A stretch of DNA of 13,137 nt, taken from the NCBI GenBank assembly GCA_004369085.1, contig ML210592.1, positions 1-13,137 of the forward strand, read 5' to 3'. Origin of the DNA: Coprinopsis marcescibilis (taxonomy: Eukaryota > Basidiomycota > Agaricomycetes > Agaricales > Psathyrellaceae). Shown in pieces: positions 7,826-13,137 of the stretch (position 1 is the first letter of the stretch; every line of letters starts with the position of its first letter). Below the pieces are notes generated by a model. That model was not told where the DNA came from and did no database searches. It saw only the letters and a program-made list of their open reading frames with translations. A program made the position numbers and the translations under genes.

Positions 7826-9435
7826 TTATCCTGAATACGACTTGGGCTGGACGATTTGGCACCGATGCAGGACTATATAAATAACGGACGTCAACGGGAG
7901 ATCTTTGCCAGAAAGCAGGTCAAGGCACGCACATGGATCCACGAAAACGCATTCGACGACTTCATCAGGAACACTATATCATGGTTTTAGATGCGTCACT
8001 GACATAACAGCCCCCCAGAGATCACTCACTCTTCGCAGGTAATCGGTCCTTTATACGTTATGCCACCGCCTGTGAGACTGATATAAGCATTTTATACATT
8101 CGAAGGGAGCAGGAATACCCACATTGGCCTCCAAGAGGAACTGTTGGCTCATCCCGGGCAACGATGAACGCCAAATCAGGATCAGACGTCGAGGATACAG
8201 AAGGAGTTGCACTTGAAAGCCTCGCGACCACGCGCGCCACAGGCGGATATGTATGCCGGGCTGCCAACCATTACCTGTCCCTCGCCGCCACCTCCGGCTC
8301 CTCCAACCTTAGCCCACTCGCCCTCTGTATACGTTCCTCGGGGTTGCAACGTCGGGGTGGGACTGAGAGTTTTCGTACTCGCAAATGAGCAGCTACACGA
8401 TGGGCATAGGTCTCCGGGTCTCGACGTCACCACCGGAAGCGCACTAGGCGGGCAGAGAACTGCGGCGCAGGGGCGAATCGTTTGAGTACAGCTCGCCGGT
8501 TTCGTCGACGTTCCAATCGGGGAGCAGCTGCACCTGGAACATCGATCACCAGGTCGAGACGTCGGAACTGGGAGGGCAGTCGGTGGACAGAGTATAATCG
8601 CACATGGATCGAGGGAACAGATGATTGGTTTCGGAAGAGTTGGCGCGGGAGGTGGGGTTGAGCAGCTGCATGTCGAGCATCTTTCGCCAGGCTGTGGAGG
8701 GAGGATGATGGGGTTAGAGCCGATTAGGCATGTCGTCGCGATGCACGGATTTTCGAGGCATGGCTGCCCGTGTCCACCACCACCACAATCGCATCGAGAG
8801 CATTCTTCTCCTTCTGCGGGCGGAACAATGGCTGGGTTGGAGCCAACTGGACAGGTAGTGGCGATACATGGGTCTTCAAGACATGGCGAGTCTGGAACGC
8901 CGCAATCACACGTCGAGCATCGTTCGCCTGGAGCGGGATCAACGATTGTGGGATTGGAACCGACGGGACAGGTGGTTGCAATGCAAGGGTTCTCGAGGCA
9001 CTCGTTCTGAATAGGCTCGGGCTCAGAGCAAGTGCACGTTGGGCATCGTTCGCCGGAGCTTGGAGGAACGATGGTTGGCGTCCACCCAACAAGACAGGTT
9101 GTCGCGATGCATGGGTCGAGTAAACAGGGCGGTTGGGTGAGGACCGGCGGCGATATAGCCTTGGTCGTAGTAGTCGGAGCGCACCCGCAGATAGGACATT
9201 GTCCAGCTGGGACAGTGGAGGTCGGAAAGGAGCCGGTTGGGCAGGGTCCGCAAATGGTGTGTGGGCAGAACACTCGAGTCGTGGTTGTGGGCTTGACGTC
9301 AGTGGTCAGCGGTGCAGCTGGATGGGCGATGGCAGACGGAACTAAGGAGGTGAAGGCGAAAAGAGCGCTGAGTAGCATCGGAACCGTGATAGAGCATTGT
9401 ATCCAGCGGGAGTGTAGGAGGCCTAGTGGAGGCAT
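7826..9435 (-). CDS. Secreted protein C with seven 6-Cys modules and C-terminal CBM1
   Basis: Exon 1 spans 9435-8333; inferred further exons are 8211-8123, 8069-8030 and 7973-7826 (introns 121, 53 and 56 bases; all phases agree; 459 aa). A signal peptide ends near AIAHPA; the start is either M1 (9435) or M20 (9378), the latter giving a classical MLLSALFAFTSLVPSAIA leader. Seven modules follow at about residues 57-85, 104-136, 146-178, 185-217, 226-258, 273-304 and 316-349, with pattern C-x4-C-x4-C-x2-G ... G-x2-C-x2-C-x-C; modules 2-5 share PCIATTC and are nearly identical. The spacing of the second half resembles antistasin-type or VWC-like cysteine folds, but homology is unproven. Linkers are rich in Pro, Thr and Ser. 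The later exons encode an S/T-rich linker and GGQC|GGITYKGPITC, a CBM1 start. If the 121-base intron (GTATAC donor) is retained, the frame stops at 8182-8184 and gives a 417-aa form without CBM1. The last exon is the least certain. Confidence 0.82.
8030..8135 (-). other. CBM1 motif split by introns (in gene C)
   Basis: On the minus strand VPLGGQ ends at the donor GTGGGT (8122), and after the acceptor TCACAG (8070) reads CGGITYKGPITCE, then a GTGAGT donor at 8029. QCGG-x2-Y-x-G-x3-C is the first half of a fungal cellulose-binding module. The following exon supplies ECVFVDPCACL, which could be the second half (family C-x3-4-N-x-YY-x-QCL) but with altered spacing. The intron falls at the same place within QC|GG (after the T of the Cys codon) as in gene A, which argues for common descent. 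Confidence 0.7.
8389..9267 (-). repeat. Seven tandem 6-Cys modules in gene C
   Basis: The coding sequence is an imperfect tandem repeat with a period of roughly 117-135 bases. Modules 3, 4 and 5 (about 8662-9000) are closest: each has C-L-E-N/D-PCIATTC, then VGSNP or IGSNP, a proline loop, GE, and C-S-x-C-x-C. Modules 1, 6 and 7 are more diverged, so expansion seems to have happened in the middle by unequal crossing over or slippage. Confidence 0.85.
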
Positions 9436-9496
9436 TGAGAAGATGAGAAGCAGGGACGGATGCGACTATGGGGTTTGATTTTGAAAGTCTCTGATC

Positions 9497-9502
9497 ATAT
9501 AC
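9497..9502 (-). promoter_or_regulatory. Possible TATA-like element of gene C
   Basis: GTATAT in GGGTATATGATC on the minus strand lies about 62 bases upstream of the ATG at 9435, or about 120 upstream of the alternative ATG at 9378. A weak motif; the spacing favours the longer start if it is real. Confidence 0.3.
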
Positions 9503-10316
9503 CCCATTTTTTATGTCAGGGGGTTCTCCGTCGGTACCAATTGACCGCAATTATGACTGTGCGTGGGACACCACCTTCAACTAGGGTTTGAATTGAAACT
9601 AGGAAGGATGGGTTCTCGAAGAAACTTGGACGCCGCGGAAGCTGGATTTACCCGGGTTGGTGGGATTTCTGGGTCGAGACCATCACAAGCGGCTCGCCCA
9701 TGTTTGTAATGCATGTTGCGGCGAGTTCAGCTGCGCTTGTATACCGTACGACTGGTAGGAAAGGGCCCTGAGATGGATTATCAGTGACGGTAATGGAGTG
9801 AGAAAGGAATAACTCACTCGGTGTTGCCAAATAGACGTCAAAGTATTGTTAATATTATGAGAAGCGGCTGGTCTTGTCTAGCCTTAATTTTACGATACCC
9901 TGGAACAAGCGTCCCCCCAGAATTCATGGTCAGGGCCGATGGCGACTAAGACAATCAAGTTTGCGGGGCCTAGTGGATTCATAGGAGTGACGGCATGAGA
10001 AGTGGTGGTATTCAAGAGTAGATACGCAGGCTCGTGGGCCCGACCAAGTAAAATTGAGGGGGATTGGAATCTGAGGTAGATGGACTCGGAAGAAGGTACA
10101 ATGAAAGACGAAAAACATATTCAGTATCCGCCGGCAAATGCCGAGGGCGCGGGAACAGGGGTTCATTCAGCCCCGTCCGCCTCGGGGTTTCAAGCTCATG
10201 GCTGTGGTCACTTATTCACTGGTGACCATGGCGGCTGTCATGGTCGCATTGTCGCCGACGAGCGCAGCCAGAGCGCAACCACCTTTTGTCTTTGCCTATA
10301 TCTCTTCCTACGCAGA
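9503..10316. other. Mostly non-coding; upstream region of genes C and MFS
   Basis: Divergent intergenic DNA between gene C (minus) and the MFS gene (plus). It contains a possible orphan exon pair on the minus strand (listed separately). On the plus strand the frame of the MFS gene stays open back to an ATG at 10080, so an N-terminal extension of 79 residues is possible, but its sequence is low in complexity and lacks family resemblance; I prefer the start at 10317. Confidence 0.45.
9648..9830 (-). other. Possible orphan exons around a well-formed intron
   Basis: On the minus strand 9817-9768 is a textbook 50-base intron: GTGAGT donor, CTGAT branch site and CATCTCAG acceptor. The exon after it reads GPFLPVVRYTSAAELAATC and continues for about 20 residues to GTAAAT, which could be a donor or simply hold an in-frame TAA. 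Upstream, a short open stretch ends TSIWQHR. I do not recognise the protein and could not find a start or further exons, so this may be a gene remnant or chance. Confidence 0.3.
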
Positions 10317-12357
10317 ATGTCCAGCGACGATCGACCGATAGAAACGACTCCTCTACTCGGAAATGGCAACACCTCAGCGAATCGAGCTCGAATCGGCCTT
10401 GCAACCCCAGAGCCTGTGCAGCCGAGTTCAAACGCAGCTACTGGTACAGATAGAAGGACGGTATGGGGAGCAATCCTGGTATTCATCTTCACATGTGAGT
10501 AGCTTCACTGTCCACAATCCTGCTTTGTTTATGACACTGACCGCTCCCTTCGAAATAGCGGCTTTGGTAATCTATCCACCATCCGCAAACTTTCCGTCAT
10601 GGCGGTATGTGGAAAGACCAACCTGAGGAACATACAACCGAGTATTCATATCCTAGAATCAGCAGTCTACGGGTAACCTGGCTGTTTTTTGTCCCGGTTG
10701 GTGGATACCTCGCCGCCCCGTATATCTCGAAAGGTAAGATCCCTGCTCCTCAAATTCATAGCGATGGCTTATCTGCTCCCCAAAGTGGGCCGCCATCCAG
10801 CGCTGCTGTCGTCGATATTGGCAGGACTTTCGTTCTTCTCCTTCGCCGTGGACTCGACCAGGGGCTGGACGATGATACTCCTCAACCGTACCATACAGTC
10901 CTTACTCGCCGGGGCCGTCCTTCCACTTGTTTTCTACGCTGTTACGTCTCGATACCCGGCTGAGAAGAGAGGATCTTGGCTGGGCGTCATCTCGGGGGTA
11001 GGTACAACGTCATACACTTCGCCGCGTTCTTGCGCCTGACAACCATTTGCAGCTGAACACTATCTCGGACACTATCCCAGCCCTCACAGTATTCTATTTT
11101 GGGTGGGATAGAGGTGGATACAGAGAGCCGATTCCGGCTTCTCTCCTGTTAGCTGCGCTCCTATTTGCAGTATTCCACATGTACCTTTTTGCTCAGACAC
11201 TAGACCAACATGACACCCCCCTCTCCGCTGGCTCAGGACCGGAGCGACGTGTGGTAATCGCTTTTCCACAGTTAACAGGCTTCGAAAATCCCCTACCCTA
11301 TTTTGGTGCTCTGGAGATTCAAGAAAGCTTTCATAGTCGTGAGCCGTCCTTAACTTTCGCGTGAAGTGGGTCGTATGACTGACTTCCGATATCAGTCACT
11401 GACATGTGGCTTAATACTCAGCAACCTTCCAAGTATGTGTTACCTTCCTGAATCGACGTGCAGGCTAATATTTTCCCTTTAGTTTTGACTATCGTGGTCA
11501 TAAACGATGCGAAGGTACGCGCGTTCTCTTTCACTTCTCATCCTTTGATACTCACCTACTCGAGATAGAATAAAGGACGCTGGGTCGATGTCGAGTATAC
11601 GATATTCTCAGCTTACAGTCTGGGCAAACTAGGTGTGCCCGACGCTTAACACACCCGCCCGCGACGCTGATTGCTCTTAGTTGGGTCCATCGCAATGGGC
11701 ATTCGTTCCGACAGATTCATCGCTACCAAGCTCCCCAACGCAAAACTCGAAGACAGACTTCGAAAAGCGTTTATTCCCTCGCTAGTTGTGATTCCTGCCA
11801 TCTTTGTGTCCCTCCTGGTGTTCCAGCCCTTTAGCGGAGACGCGAGGCCTGATGAACCACTCGCCTATGTCGCCAGTCTGATTCTTGGGATCGCGGTATG
11901 TGATTCAGCGCCTATATCCTTTGGGGAATACTGAGTAGTGTCTTGGATATGGTTCAGGCGCATGGTGTAGCCACACTCTCAACCATTTATGTTGCCGAAT
12001 GCGACCCAGCTAGAAGCGCTGAGCTATTTGCCGCTAAAGAGTATGTATTCCCGCATCCCTTTGTGGGTTCATCCCCTAACTGTTCCTGGTCTCCACTCTA
12101 GGCTCGTTCAGCTTCCAATCCCAATAGCCATCTCCGCATTTCTGTGGTTCCTAGTACCAGGGCAAGTGGTACCTCTCCTTGGATCTATCATCGGGATTGC
12201 CCTCTCTTTGATCGTATTCGGGTACGAACAATCATACTCACTCATCTGGTCGACGGCCGATAACTTATTGCACCAACTTCCCAGCATCCTTTGGATAGTC
12301 GTGAGCTATCGAGACAATGACAGCGTAGCCAGTGCTGCGCATGCTGAGGCTTCTTAG
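10317..12357 (+). CDS. MFS transporter (multi-exon, one unresolved frame junction)
   Basis: Predicted membrane transporter of the major facilitator superfamily; substrate unknown. Exons: 10317-10494, 10559-10604, 10666-10733, 10786-10997, 11053-11250, 11279-11338, 11396-11432, 11483-11514, 11569-11632, 11681-11895, 11958-12040, 12102-12357; about 482 aa. The N-terminus MSSDDRPIETTPLLG is typical of fungal MFS proteins. TM1 is VWGAILVFIF; GGYLAAPYISKVGRHPALL gives TM2 and the loop 2-3 motif A region; NRTIQSLLAGAVLPLVFY is TM4. After a cytoplasmic loop come KKAFIVSLTCGLILSNLPIL (TM7), YSLGKLVGSIAMGIRSDR (TM8 and the second motif A-like loop), then STIYVAECDP and C-terminal helices. Most introns are 48-64 bases with good motifs. 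The exception lies between 11250 and 11279: the frame must shift there, and only a 25-28-base intron or a 109-base one that removes part of TM6 keeps phase, so a frameshift is possible. Acceptors at 10761 and 10785 are in the same phase; the latter gives normal intron size and a better motif. Confidence 0.8.
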
Positions 12358-12852
12358 AGTGGCGGTGCTCTTCAAATGCGAGGCCGGTGTAACATACAGC
12401 GAACAGCGAATCTGGTATTTCACCTGTAAATACTAAATATACATCCTTTCTGACCTTACGTTGACCATTCATTCGTTGGATTTGGCCTGGCAAAGGCAAC
12501 TTGATCATTATAGTAGCATTATCACACAGTGCCGCAGCCGCAGCAACGTCTGGACGGGACTTGCCGACATGGGTACTCAACATCTCCACCGGCAACGCTA
12601 GGGTTTCTCTTCTCGCACCCCTCTAAGCGAACTGGTACTTTCAGGAGTCCATCACAGAAAACCCGTTTCGTTTGATCCACTCTTAAGGCACCAGCGATGA
12701 TCATTTACTGCGTTACCATGGGGGCTTCTCTGAGGAGGTGGAACTTAACGGTTGATTCTTGAATCCTGTTTTAGCGCATTTGCTCAGGAGAGATCCGTCG
12801 ACAGTCCAGACTAGTATACAGTCGACACCGTCTTAAACCATACCGGTGCTAA
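12358..12852. other. Region downstream of MFS gene, no gene seen
   Basis: Open frames on the minus strand (12242-12595, 12522-12704) show no recognisable domain, signal peptide or splice structure and overlap the end of the MFS gene. I see no transposon ends or tRNA. Confidence 0.45.
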
Positions 12853-12982
12853 CCCATAAACCGGGAAATCCCATACGTTTTGAGATCCCCCAGCCTCGTT
12901 CCCACCCAAATCCATAAAAAATCCCATAAACCCTTGAAACCCCATAACCCATACCCTGGAGGGGGGGTTGTAATCCCATAAA
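12853..12982. repeat. Degenerate CCCATA/TATGGG short repeats
   Basis: Seven copies of a CC(C)ATA(A/C) unit occur in 130 bases, starting near 12853, 12869, 12911, 12922, 12939, 12948 and 12974; on the minus strand they read TTATGGG or GTATGGG. Spacing is irregular. The minus-strand open frame through them (Gly/Tyr/Trp-rich) is a by-product of the repeats. It may be minisatellite-like DNA or part of a transposon end. Confidence 0.6.
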
Positions 12983-13137
12983 TCACGCAAAAATCACGAT
13001 TTTTACCCCTTTTGAGAGCTTGATGGTAACTCGCGATGACTTGAATGCACATTTCTTGCTTTATTTTGACGGAATTCATATGATTTTAGCATCACCGTAC
13101 CCCATGATGCATCCGAGGAGTCGATGACGTGTCAAAC
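12983..13137. other. Window edge, no gene seen
   Basis: Contains the near-palindrome AAAAATCACGATTTTT (about 13000-13003 onward) just after the CCCATA repeats, then unremarkable sequence. It could belong to the same repeat element as the motifs before it. Confidence 0.35.

Noticed and set aside
7873..8010. Plus-strand TATA-like TATATAAATA followed by a 24-codon frame from an ATG at 7933
   Set aside because: Overlaps the inferred last exons of gene C on the minus strand and leads to no recognisable protein.
8621..9123. Plus-strand open frames with repeated HGSSRHG-like units
   Set aside because: These are antisense shadows of the tandem cysteine modules of gene C.
10138..10341. Plus-strand open frame with a signal-peptide-like MAVVTYSLVTMAAVMVAL stretch
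   Set aside because: Overlaps the leader and first codons of the MFS gene in another frame and has no downstream exons that I could find.
1..13137. tRNA, rRNA, CRISPR array or bacterial-type operon
   Set aside because: Nothing resembling these was seen; intron-rich genes show the DNA is nuclear and fungal.

Overview
This is a gene-dense stretch of eukaryotic DNA, almost certainly from a filamentous basidiomycete (Agaricomycetes-like). Every confident gene is split by introns of about 48-82 bases with GTRNGT-type donors, CTRAY-like branch sites and YAG acceptors. The protein families also fit: a seven-TM protein with an N-terminal DUF6533 signature, a single-TM protein with two extracellular jelly-roll repeats, secreted proteins with fungal cellulose-binding (CBM1) motifs, a Hva1/DUF2945 TUDOR domain, and an MFS transporter with a TPLL N-terminus. 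All exon models below were derived by hand from reading frame, splice motifs and family resemblance.

Layout. 1-588: no gene seen. 646-1896 (+): secreted cysteine-rich protein A, with a CBM1-like half-domain embedded among C-x2-C-x-C modules. 2230-4123 (+): single-pass membrane protein with two tandem extracellular domains and a cytoplasmic tail. 4457-6071 (+): ten-exon DUF6533-type seven-TM protein, predicted 366 aa. 6304-6680 (-): Hva1 TUDOR pseudogene with one missing base and a destroyed splice donor. 6998-7506 (-): cysteine-rich protein B, cut by an in-frame TGA. 7826-9435 (-): cysteine-rich protein C, seven 6-Cys modules followed, through introns, by a CBM1. 9503-10316: mostly non-coding, with one possible orphan minus-strand exon pair. 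10317-12357 (+): MFS transporter, about 482 aa, with one unresolved frame break. 12358-13137: no gene; a patch of degenerate TATGGG/TTATGGG motifs lies at 12853-12982.

How the parts may relate. Three of the eight loci encode signal-peptide proteins built from the same kind of cysteine module (C-x4-C-x4-C ... G-x2-C-x2-C-x-C), and two of the three carry a CBM1. This is a local family of secreted, probably cell-wall- or plant-wall-binding proteins at different stages of expansion and decay. It sits beside two receptor-like membrane proteins and a transporter, a mixture typical of fast-evolving accessory regions in basidiomycete genomes. A functional link between the membrane proteins and the secreted proteins is only a hypothesis. 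Two of the eight loci (TUDOR and protein B) carry clear single-base lesions, so the region appears to be undergoing gene decay as well as gene birth.
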